In this document: in pieces, positions 46,880 to 57,100 of the stretch
How positions within the stretch are numbered: position 1 is the stretch's first letter
How the letters are laid out: the number at the start of each line of letters is the position of its first letter
Source: Bolinopsis microptera
Taxonomy: Eukaryota; Ctenophora; Tentaculata; Lobata; Bolinopsidae
Assembly (NCBI RefSeq): GCF_026151205.1
Contig: NC_087072.1
Span: forward strand, 15,476,169-15,540,168
Reading direction: 5' to 3'
Length of the DNA stretch: 64,000 bases
Made by a program: the position numbers and the translations under genes
The notes under the pieces: model-generated
Told to the model about the DNA's origin: nothing
What the model saw: only the letters and a program-made list of their open reading frames with translations
Databases searched by the model: none

Positions 46880-48958
46880 AGTTGGAGGACGAGGGCTATA
46901 AGTATCTGGGAATACTAGAAGCCAATGATATACTGCACAAAGAGATGAAAGCACTGGTTACAAAGGAGTATATCAGAAGAGTTAAAAAGGTTTTAAAATC
47001 CCAGCTTCATGGCAGGAATAGTATACAAGCAATTAACACCTGGGCCGTACCTGTGATAAGATATGGAGCTGGAATTCTCTCATGGAATGCTGGAGAGACC
47101 AAAGCCTTAGATGTCAAGACCCGGAAACTGATGAGGATAAATGGAGCTCACCACCCCCAAGGAGATGTTGATCGGTTATACGTAAGCCGTCAACTGGGTG
47201 GCCGTGGGCTACATAGTATAGAGGAAGTCGTAAAGAGAGAGGAGAATGCACTCACCACTTATGTGGTGAGAAGTAGAGACCCAGAACTGATTGCTCTGAA
47301 GGACTACTTTGTCAAAGACAAGATACTCTTGGGTGAAGAGATAGAGAAAGATATCGACCGAACACAACGCGAGGAAATCCGCAAGGAGAAGTGGACTGCT
47401 AAAGTGATGCACGGACAGTTCCCAAGGCAGATGATGGGTATAGCGGACCCGTTAACCTCTTGGAACTGGCTCACTCAACAAGACTTGAAGAAGGAGACAG
47501 AAGGATTGTTGATAGCAGCCCAAGACCAAGCACTTAGGACGAATTATGTGAAGCACAGGATTGACAAAACACCTGGCTCTTCTCCCCTCTGCAGACTCTG
47601 CAGAAATCATTACGAGACAATAGACCACATACTGAATGGGTGCCCAAAACTTTCACAGACAGAATATAAGTGTCGGCATGACAAAGTAGCTGCCGCATTG
47701 CACTGGAGTCTGTGCAAGGAATACGGCTTCCCACGCAGTAAAAGGTGGTACGAACACCGGGCAGAGAAGGTGCTGGAGAACGAAAAAGTCAAGATATTGT
47801 GGGACTTCCATGTCCAGTCGGACCACGTTATCGAACACTGCAGACCGGATCTCCTCCTGGTAGACAAGGTAACCAACGCAGCAACCATCATTGACGTTGC
47901 AGTCCCAGGAGATACCCGGATCCTGGATAGAGAACAAGAAAAGATACTGAAATATCAAGACCTAAAAAGAGAAATTAAGAAGAACTGGAATTTACGAAAG
48001 GTCACAATCGTCCCTGTGGTGATAGGCGCATTAGGAACTATCACCATTAACTTTCGTAAACACCTCGACGCAGTCCACTGCAATCTGAGCATCTCTAATC
48101 TCCAGAAGACAGCTCTGCTAGGATCAGCCAGAATTCTCAGGATGGTCTTAGACATATGATATTATTGAGAGTATAATACACTGTAGATACTCTATATTTA
48201 GTTTATTCTTCACTGGATACTGTAATAAACACTTTTTACCTGGTCCTCTTATTTCTCTTCCCTTGCTATGCAAGCCCTGTCTCTTGTTTATACAATTTTT
48301 AACCCGTATATTGGGTAGACTGTGTAATTGTTATGTATTTTATATTAAATACAGTTTTGTGTACAAGTAATTATTGTTATTTAATGGACTAAGGGGTATA
48401 CATGTGTTGGAGTTTTTCTCTTATTCTTCTTCTCTTGCTCTGCATGCCCTGATTCTTGTATAAACATGATGTTTGTTTAAATATTGTATATTCTTGTATT
48501 GATTGTGGTATTTTGTGGGTCAGATTCAGCAATACCCAATGGGTACTTGCTGAATCACTGTTTTATACACTCTGTAGCCAGTCCCTGTGTTCCGTCCCTT
48601 GCCCTGCAAGCCCTGTTTCTTGATTATATAGCATTGATTTATCGTGTATTACATTGTAGTATGTAATAAACATTTGTAGTAGTATAGGATTGTTTGAATT
48701 TCTTTTTGCTAGGTTTTATAATATTTATTTGTATAATTTGTGATTGTTTCTCCCGGTTTTCTTCCCTTGCGTAGCAAGCCCTGTCTCTTGTAAAAACAAC
48801 CTCGAAAGATTTGTAGATACACATAGTCTCTACACCTTTACCCTCTGGTCCCTAGGGTCAGCTGATCCCGGGCCAGAGGGAAACTACCGACTGCCAAGGT
48901 TTGACGCCTAGGCAGTCGAGACCTCTTATTGAGACCCTTTATAATAATAATAAATTAA
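46880..48958 (+). mobile_element. 5'-truncated R2/R4-type LINE inserted in a TAA microsatellite
   Basis: The element starts right after a (TAA)n run (46861-46878) and ends in CCTTTATAATAATAATAA at 48958. Its protein is the 3' part of an RLE-type LINE. The 3' end is structured: complementary CCCTCTGG and CCAGAGGG words (48840-48880), then ACTGCC and GGCAGT, before the TAA tail. The 3' UTR (48245-48800) has four diverged units spaced about 170 bp apart, each containing CCCTTGC..TGCAAGCCCTG or a close variant. The R4-clade element Dong is known to target TAA repeats; this arrangement fits that. It lies about 40-60 bp upstream of the EXD2 start codon, antisense to EXD2. Confidence 0.8.
46882..48159 (+). 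CDS. C-terminal part of an RLE-type LINE polyprotein
   Basis: About 425 codons are open with no true start because the 5' end is lost. It opens in the RT thumb region (GYKYLGILEAND), followed by WAVPVIRYGAGILSW and the HHPQGDVDRLYV(S)R block typical of R2/R4-like proteins. A CCHC motif CRLCRNHYETIDHILNGC precedes the restriction-like endonuclease, whose RPDLLLVDK ... IIDVAVPGD gives the PD..D core. The RT catalytic domain is absent, so it is not autonomous, but the remaining frame has no stops. That implies a recent insertion. Confidence 0.87.
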   Translation: MEDEGYKYLGILEANDILHKEMKALVTKEYIRRVKKVLKSQLHGRNSIQAINTWAVPVIRYGAGILSWNAGETKALDVKTRKLMRINGAHHPQGDVDRLYVSRQLGGRGLHSIEEVVKREENALTTYVVRSRDPELIALKDYFVKDKILLGEEIEKDIDRTQREEIRKEKWTAKVMHGQFPRQMMGIADPLTSWNWLTQQDLKKETEGLLIAAQDQALRTNYVKHRIDKTPGSSPLCRLCRNHYETIDHILNGCPKLSQTEYKCRHDKVAAALHWSLCKEYGFPRSKRWYEHRAEKVLENEKVKILWDFHVQSDHVIEHCRPDLLLVDKVTNAATIIDVAVPGDTRILDREQEKILKYQDLKREIKKNWNLRKVTIVPVVIGALGTITINFRKHLDAVHCNLSISNLQKTALLGSARILRMVLDI

Positions 48959-49837
48959 TGTTATTTTGATACAGCACCAAAAGGTTAAATAATTTAATAT
49001 TAATATAATTAATTTAAATTTAACCCTTATACTCAGCTGTAAATGATACCTAAATGACAGTAGAGATCGTGCATCTCGCCTTGGACTGGAGTAAAAACGG
49101 AAGTTTATAGCTGCAAGTTAAATCCTAACTAAATAAGGCAGAAACACCTTTCACAAGAAGATATCCAAGAAAGGTTAGCAGGTTTTCTAACAAAACATAT
49201 GACAAATAGATGATGACCACAAGAAATCTATGTATGAGACTCATGAGACTAACAAAAAGATATACAAGATAATAAAGATGAAAAATCATAAAATATTAAA
49301 ATTTCTGTAAGAATCTATAGAACTCCAAATATACAGTCAATCTGAATACTTCAATATACAATACAAAATTATTAAAAAAAGCTTACTGCAGAACAGTAAC
49401 TGATGTTACAGAAAATCCATTCCTATGTGCTCTTTGCAGAATTAAAAGAGCACATAGGAAAAATGCAGATAGACCCCGTATTATATTCAAATAATATACA
49501 CAGATAAGTTCAGAAATAGTTACTGTCTACAGTCTAATCATAGTAACTGTATATAGCATAGTTAGGCAACTTCTAAAGCATAATTCAGTCAATAACAATT
49601 ATAAACAGTAAATAAAGGACAAAGGTACCCACTGCAACGAGCAGTTCACCCAACAAATTAAACACCCTTTTATTGAAACACTTATGATCATATGATATAA
49701 TACAAGGTTCAGGTCCAAATCACAAAAGTTGCACATAACAGCAAGTTGCATATAACAGCAAGTTGCATATAACAGCAAGTTTTTTTCTATATAATTTAAT
49801 TTCTCCTTTGTATTTCTGTACTAGACTGCATGACTTA
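48959..49837. other. Non-coding AT-rich stretch with a strong hairpin
   Basis: Beyond a 15-bp perfect stem at 49421-49435 and 49445-49459 (TCCTATGTGCTCTTT with a 9-nt loop) and three copies of GCATATAACAGCAAGTT (about 49735-49783), nothing is recognised. Confidence 0.5.
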
Positions 49838-50460
49838 ATGTCGCTCCAAGTATACCGGACAGACCTACAGACCCCTGATCCACCACATGAAAGAACACGA
49901 ACGATGTTACAGACTCAACAATGTCTTCGACGAAACCACAGACAGGATCAAATCCGCCCCCGCCCACCATGCCCTGACCACTTGACGGATGTTACTCGTC
50001 TAAATTTCTTCGAAGTAGCGCGCGCCGGGCCAGATCATTAACAATGGTCAACCTGACCACTGGACATCTCCTGGGACCTAGAACAACATAGAAGTCCTCA
50101 CAACACGATCTCAACTTGACTTGACAGAACACGCCGCTATTCAGATAAGACAACCCTTCATGAACAGAACTGAATGTGCCCCCAAATGTAGCTCACTATG
50201 GGAACCATCCTTCCCAAGATTGCTTCATCTCTAAAGACCAGGCCATCTGGCATTTCCGGATGGCCTCAGAAGCCTAGTTTTTTAATTTGAATATTATTTT
50301 AATGCAAATTTTAAAAATTTGTCGCCCTGGCCCTCTCCACTCCACCCTTGCACGTCACACACCACTCATCATTGACACCACGCCATCATATATAATCATC
50401 CCTTCACAACATCATCCCCAGCTGAAGACTCATGTATTTTGAAAGCTCCTGCTAAAACAA
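49838..50460 (+). pseudogene. Penelope-like element GIY-YIG endonuclease fragment
   Basis: Translation from about 49838 gives KYTGQTYRPLIHHMKEHERC and then KSAPAHHALT, matching the GIY-YIG nuclease of Penelope-like elements (Y-GQT-R-L--H--EH ... S--H). The frame is then broken by a 69-bp insertion (49983-50051). Coding similarity resumes in another frame with NNIEVLTTRSQLDLTEHAA and PFMNRTE. The 3' part ends with GCTGAAGACTCATGTATTTT, a typical Penelope 3' region. The RT domain is missing, so this is a 5'-truncated dead copy. Confidence 0.75.
49983..50051 (+). mobile_element. 69-bp GC-rich insertion flanked by a 10-bp direct repeat
   Basis: CCTGACCACT occurs immediately before (49973-49982) and after (50052-50061) this segment, which interrupts the Penelope coding sequence. 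The insert begins TGACGGATGTTACTCGTC and ends ACAATGGTCAA. An inverted copy lies at 52143-52209, and a longer, diverged relative lies at about 51263-51410. It encodes nothing. Confidence 0.75.
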
Positions 50461-50479
50461 ACTTTTCGTATCACTTTTG

Positions 50480-52209
50480 ATTGGCGAAGTCAACCCTTCC
50501 AGATCGTTGCTAGCTCTGTAAAGCAACGATATAGTCTTTGATGCGAAGCAAGAATGCTAGTTTGCGCGGCGCATCAAAGCGGCGAAGTCCTCCAAGTATA
50601 TCACTTATAGGTTTTAAATAATCCCCTCTAGGTGCATGACTTAATCATTAATGCATATTCAGATCAGCAAATCTTCATTTGATGAAAGCCATGATTGCAT
50701 CAAAGTATCGTCGACTTTTTAAACTGATTGACGATGTCAACCTTCGACTGTCGACGCGCCGCGCGAATTATCATTTTTGGCAAAAAATAATATAATAGTT
50801 CGCGCGGCGCGTCGAAGCGGCAACGTTCTTCAACTTTTTTAATGGCTTATACTTTTTGTTATTGCTATACATGCTAGACATACTAGGCCGTGCTTTAAAA
50901 AATGAAATACCTCTGGTGCCATGGCCATTCTTCGTTTTATTATTATTGATAAATATTATAATATTTATATTGTGGTGTAATATGTAAATAGCTTTTCACC
51001 ATGTGCCATTGTCGAAATATATCACTTTGGATCGAGGCCGACTTCGCTGCTTCGACGCGCCGCGCAAACTAGCATTCTTGCGTCGCATTCTTGCTTCGCA
51101 TTCTTGCTTTGCATCGAAATTGTTGCTTCATGCTTTGTTTGATCGCAGAGCAATGATCTGGAAGTTCACATAGCCATGTGTATACGCGTACTATACTGCG
51201 GTCGCGCGCTACAGCAAGCGAGAGGGCTCTGATTAGAGCAAATCTGGAAGGGTTGACAACGTCAATTAATATGTTACTCGTCTAAATTTAAGCGCGCGCC
51301 GCTAATTTCTTTTCGAAATGTTAGCCCGAGGCAAGCTTGCTACAAAGTAGTGCGTACCGGGCTAGTTCACGTTCATTAACAATAGACAATTTGTTCGCCG
51401 CGTGTGCAGTGTTGTGTAAGCTTTGTTTGTGCAAATTTGTAGTTCTTGCATGGTATATATATAAAATATAACATAACTTCCACAGTTTCAGTTATTTAAT
51501 TGAAATAATTGTTATGGTCAATGCCAATGGTCATGGAGTCGTAATACTAATCGATCAGCGCACCAAGACAAAACTTTTGGTACCTGCAGTATTTTAAAAC
51601 TTAAAGGAACATTATTTTTAATTTGTTAACAAAAACTGAACCTGTGCACTTAACTGTGAATTTTTGAAAATCTTTTGGTCCCTCCGATATTATAATCTTG
51701 GCACCAAAAGTTGCGTCTGATCAAGCTAATTAAATTATGATCCTGTAGAATTTATTTCAAAATTTAAGCAAGAACAAAGAAATTACCCATTTTTCGTCTT
51801 TTTTGCAATGCACAGGAGGCCTACAAGTACATACAACTCGAGCTTATCGTGCTGCATTGTTGATTGTGAATTTGCATTATTCATACTTAAAGGTAACTAC
51901 CAAATTTGTCAAAATCGGACACGAAAAATTCTGTGCCAACTCATGACGCTAACTACATAGACTATAACAATAACATCTAAGTACTAGCAGGAACCCGTCT
52001 AAAGTGGTGTCAAGACTCAAGAGACTAAAATAATTATTACCCATTTAATTCGCGTTTTTGACACCACTTGGGGGTACAAATTTTGGGCACTAAAATTCTT
52101 ATTCCTTGGCAAATTTTTTATTTTTTCATGCTGATTTGAAGGTTGACCATTGTTAATGGTCTGGCCCGGCGCGCGCTACTTCGAAGAAATTTAGACGAGT
52201 AACATCCGT
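50480..52209. repeat. Cluster of GC-rich inverted and direct short repeats
   Basis: Words such as TGCGCGGCGC(A/G)TC(A/G)AAGCGG, CGAAGCAAGAATGCTAG and TCCAGATC appear near 50490-50600 and in inverted form near 51040-51260. The outer pair is the 67-69-bp repeat at 49983-50051 and 52143-52209. The sequence between is otherwise AT-rich and non-coding. It could be a decayed non-autonomous transposon with nested ends. Confidence 0.5.
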
Positions 52210-52775
52210 TGAAGGCCATTAGACTTAGAGCATTTGAAACAACCAAAAAGGTTTAACTTGTATATCTTTTACGGTTTTTGCGGAAAGTCGTGTTATAGTT
52301 GATGTCGTGGTGTCGTAAAATGGTACGGATACATATATATATCAACACCGACTTTTAAAGTGTAGGAGTACAGCAACGAAATATATATATATATATATAT
52401 CGTCTCGCTTTATATATAGTAAGATAGTGCCGCGGCCGCCATATGACGGCAAATATCCGTTTGGATATTTACGCTAGATTAATTTCTACTCACAGTTTGA
52501 GAGTTATATAACCTTTTTTATAGACAATTAAATTAAATCGAAACGTAGGACTCGGTAATAATACACTGGTTCATTGTAATGGACATTCGCTATCCAACTA
52601 TAAAGCAATTGCAGCTGGAAATATTATAGTTATACAATAACAATATGCAATACACAATAGTTATCTTTTCTGTTGACTTTTGTATTTCATCCTAATTGCT
52701 AATACTGATTATTAACTAAAATATAAATTTCTACAATTACAATTATTTCTTTTATGAGGGTCACATAATGATTAA

Positions 52776-52938
52776 GGGGTCGTCCACATATTATGTAATC
52801 ATTTTTTGGAAATATTTACCCCCCCCCCCCCCCCTCCGTAATCAGTTTTACACATAGCTATTGTGTCAAAATTACACTTCCGTAATCATTTGGAAACCCC
52901 CTCCCCCGCGGCTGATAAAGTAATATGCGAACGACCCC
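52776..52938. mobile_element. PIF/Harbinger-like MITE, copy 3 (163 bp)
   Basis: GGGGTCGTCCACATATTATG at the left and GCGAACGACCCC at the right are flanked by TAA on both sides (52773-52775, 52939-52941). A run of about 15 C lies inside. This is the shortest of the three family members in the window. Confidence 0.8.
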
Positions 52939-52941
52939 TAA

Positions 52942-54194
52942 GTGTAAAGGAGGCATACTACAAATATAATACAACATAGTTCTTTGTACAACACAGTTCT
53001 TATACAATCAATCATATATTCTACCTCAATCAAATTCAGAATCTAAAATTACCATCGTAACAATGAATTACTTTATACTTCTATTATATATGATACAGAT
53101 TGCAGTCCTGACTGCAGGTTAGCTTTTGTTTAAGTTGATGAGAGATGTTTCAACTTTTGTTAAAAAGCGAAGGAAATAATGTTACCGATCGACTAAATAA
53201 ATAATCAACAGCATTTATAATATCTGATTAAACATTCTCATAATCATAATTCATACCTTATTTTCACATATATGTTAAACCATACGATCAAGTTTTGTCG
53301 ATTTGAAATGAAAAATATGGCCTACAAGAGTTATGATTATTTAATAAGCAAACTTCGGCCTATAATGTGCGTTATGGCGGTGGATCATAATTACGTCATC
53401 ATATATAATATTTATGGTATGTTAGTTATCGATCTATATAAAAACCGAAATTGCCGCCTCAATTTATTTGATCAAAATTTTTTAACACATAATGTTTTAA
53501 ATATAATCACATGTATTGACATAAACTAAAAATCACGAAACAAAATTAAGAATGATTAGTTACTAAAATATTTCTACATATCTGCTATTAATTAATATTA
53601 GTCTTGTTACGAGCTTCTTCGCCATTAATGAAACACTCGACTGCATTGTTTAATATTTAATGTTTGTGAAGACATAAAATACAGTCAACATTTAAAAGAT
53701 TCTGATGTTTTCTGAATATATAATTAAACATGCTATAAATCTCTGGCAAAATCATAAATCAACAGAAAGTTATACGTCGCTATCGAATATGATAACTGAT
53801 AAAACCATCGACAAACTTCACAAATCACGACACACGCACCTGCTTGTTCTAGGGTAAATTTATCAAACAATTATTTTACCTGACCAGAATTTATTTGATG
53901 TGAACACTTTCAGAGGGATATAGAACACGAAAAGTTATAAAATACAGCTTTTTCACGAATCAAAAATGACGAGTTCATTGTTTAAGAAAAATGTACGTCA
54001 ACTTCTAACCAGTACTGCCACTTAGTTAAACTGCACCGCTACTAACATTTCTATACAGATGAAAAAAGTAAAAAATTTCTGAGAGTCAATACTACAAACA
54101 GGTGCACAATCTTATCTAAAAACTGAACAAAAACAACAACATCTGACATCACGATCACCAATACGTATGGTAATGGCGACCTCCGCTCCAAATA
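52942..54194. other. AT-rich region downstream of the ABCA gene
   Basis: No exon is supported. The region probably includes the ABCA 3' UTR at its right side. Open frames here have no recognisable domain. Confidence 0.4.
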
Positions 54195-57100
54195 TCACAC
54201 CCTGACTTTAGCGTTACTTGCGATACTGGCTCTTCTGTTCATGGACACTCGGCTGAGGCGTCTGCCCTCTGCGGAGGAATCCTCAACTTGAGATTCCTTC
54301 TTACCCCCGTAACAACATGAACAACATCCTCTCTTCACGACTGTTTCGTCCTCTGATCGCTGGTCTTTAGCGAAGTTCAGGAACACCTGCAAAGAGTTAT
54401 CTCCAATATCTTTTGACTTGCTATATTCTTTAGTTGAGCAATGAGCTGATCAAGAGTTTCTTAAGCTACAAATTCCGATCTCTGTGCAAACAGTTGGATT
54501 AAGAAAACGATAATAATGCGATCATGACCTTTGATATCTTATAAATCATGGTTGTGAAAGTACATCGGAATAGTTAAATTTAGTTAAATTTAGTTAAATC
54601 TAAAACGTACCTGTTCTAAAGATGTCTGGTTGACTGCGTAGTCCGTAATATAGAGAGGTTTCCTATTCTTTTCCATCTCATCAAAGATAGTACTCCACGC
54701 AATTCCGGCACTCAACTCGTAATGTAAATACCCTGGCAATTATCTGTTTTATTTCTTGTTAATTTAAAAAGCGTACAAACATTGTAAAGCAAAGGGATGG
54801 TTAGTTGTGTATTTTGTTTGTGCAAAAATACAGTTTCATAAAACATACCCATATGTTCTTCCTTAAGAATTGCATCAGGGAAGATTTTCTTCATGAAAAG
54901 GATACAGTTTTCCTGTTTCTCCTCGGACATGGTCATCGTTAACGTATACCCATCACCATACCTGCAAAAAGAGTTTCAGCTGTAATCACCGGCTAGATAC
55001 TTGCAGCAAACAAGCTTTCAGAACAACAGCTCAAGTTACATAATCTAGATAGAACACGAGTAGATATATTAGACAATAACGTATAAGATAAGAGGATAAG
55101 AGATAATTAATTTTAACAAACCAGTTGGGAGGAGATCTCATTAGTAACTGGCATGTTAGTGACCTTTACTCCAACTCTGACCATCGCTATATTATGTTCG
55201 ATATAACTACAGGGCCAAAGAAGGAACCCAAACAGATCCGACTAGTCAAAAACACTGACTGGGACAGATTTGATGAGATCCTATCGAATAACCCCAATCT
55301 TAACAACACACAAATCAACACTACGACTGAAATTGATCACAAAATAGACATAATCAATACTGCAATAAAGGAAGCCTTCGAGGAGGCATGCCGCATTACT
55401 TACATCTCAAGTTCCGTCCGCAAACCCCCCTGGCTAACTCGAGAAGTAGAGGAAGCACAGAGGGGAATAAGACAAAAACTGATTACTGCCCGCAAAAAGA
55501 AGACTGATGCCCTGTGGCTCGCTCTTAGAGAGAGCAACAAACAATACAACAGACTTATAACCAACTCCAAGCGTAATGCCTGGAGAACTTTTTGTCAGGA
55601 AACAGAGTCTGTTAAGGAATCCGGAAGGATGAATAAGATTCTGAAATCCTGTAACGACAACAAACATACACTAGAAGCCGTTTACAAACCAAACGGAGAC
55701 ATCACCAAAAATGCAGAGGAGACATTGGAGGTCATGACACGAACCCACTTCAAGGATAGTGTCACTGATCCGCTAGTGCCTCCACCTGGTCCTCTACCAA
55801 TCACCACCACCTTACTCAATACAATCTACAGCCCAGACAGAATCGAGGAGGCTCTTAAATCCTTCGATCCGTTGAAAGCTGCTGGACCCGACACCCTCAA
55901 ACCTATCATCATACAGAAAGCTTGGACACACATCAAAGACATCACCAGAACCATTATGACAAAAAATCATGAAACCCAACACATTCCAACTTTGTGGAAA
56001 GAATCCCTTGGAATCTTTCTCCCAAAGCCTGGAAAAACTGACTACAACCAACCGAAGTCATTTCGCACTATCACCCTTTCTCCAGTGATGTTAAAACTAC
56101 AGGAGAAGGTGATACTGTGGCATATGCAACACGACCTAAATATCGCTAATGACATCAGCAAACGACAATTTGGCTTTAAGAAGGGATGTTCAACCGAAGC
56201 AGCCCTTCATAAAGTTACTCACACCATCGAGCGCAGGATAGCTAAGAAGGGATATGTCCTAGGCGTCTTTCTAGATATAGAGGGAGCTTTTGATAATGTC
56301 TCTTTCAAGGCTATTTCTGACGCTATCAAGACCACGAAAGTGGATCTGGCCACAGCACAATGGATTATCAACATGGTAACTAACAGATTCATCACATTAA
56401 ATCATAAGGATAAGTCGGCAAGGGTTCGGATCCGGAGAGGGTGCCCCCAAGGTGGCATCCTTTCCCCATTCCTCTGGAACCTGGTAGTCGATGACCTCCT
56501 GGCCTACACCGCAAGAGACAATTAGAGACATACCAGGTTATCTGCAAGCTTTTGCAGACGATCTGCTCTCTCTAGCGGAGGGGAATGATTTAGATATCAT
56601 CTGGAACAGAACACGCAAAACCATCAACACAATAGAAAAATGGTGCCAAACCAAAGATCTATCCATAAGCGCACTCAAAACACAAATAGTCATGTTTACC
56701 TGGAATAAGAAATGGACACAAAGACCTGTGGTGGTGGGTAACACCACTATAGGTCTATCCAAATCTGCCAAATTCCTAGGAGTGACCCTCGACAGCAAGC
56801 TCAATTTCAATGAACATATCACCAATACCACCAAAAAAGCTACGGCATCCCTTATGCAATGTAGAAGAGCTGTCGGCCCCACTTGGGGTATGAGCCCTAA
56901 AACATGCAAATGGATGTACACCGCTGTCATCAGACCTATTCTATCGTACTGCTGTAGTATATGGATTAGGGCAACCCAAACAGACACCAACGCGAGGAAG
57001 TTCAAACGAGTTCAGGCATTGGCATTAAGAATGATGTCTGGTGCCATGCCTAGTACTCCCTTCATCGCACTGAACCACCTCACTAACACTCCAGATATCA

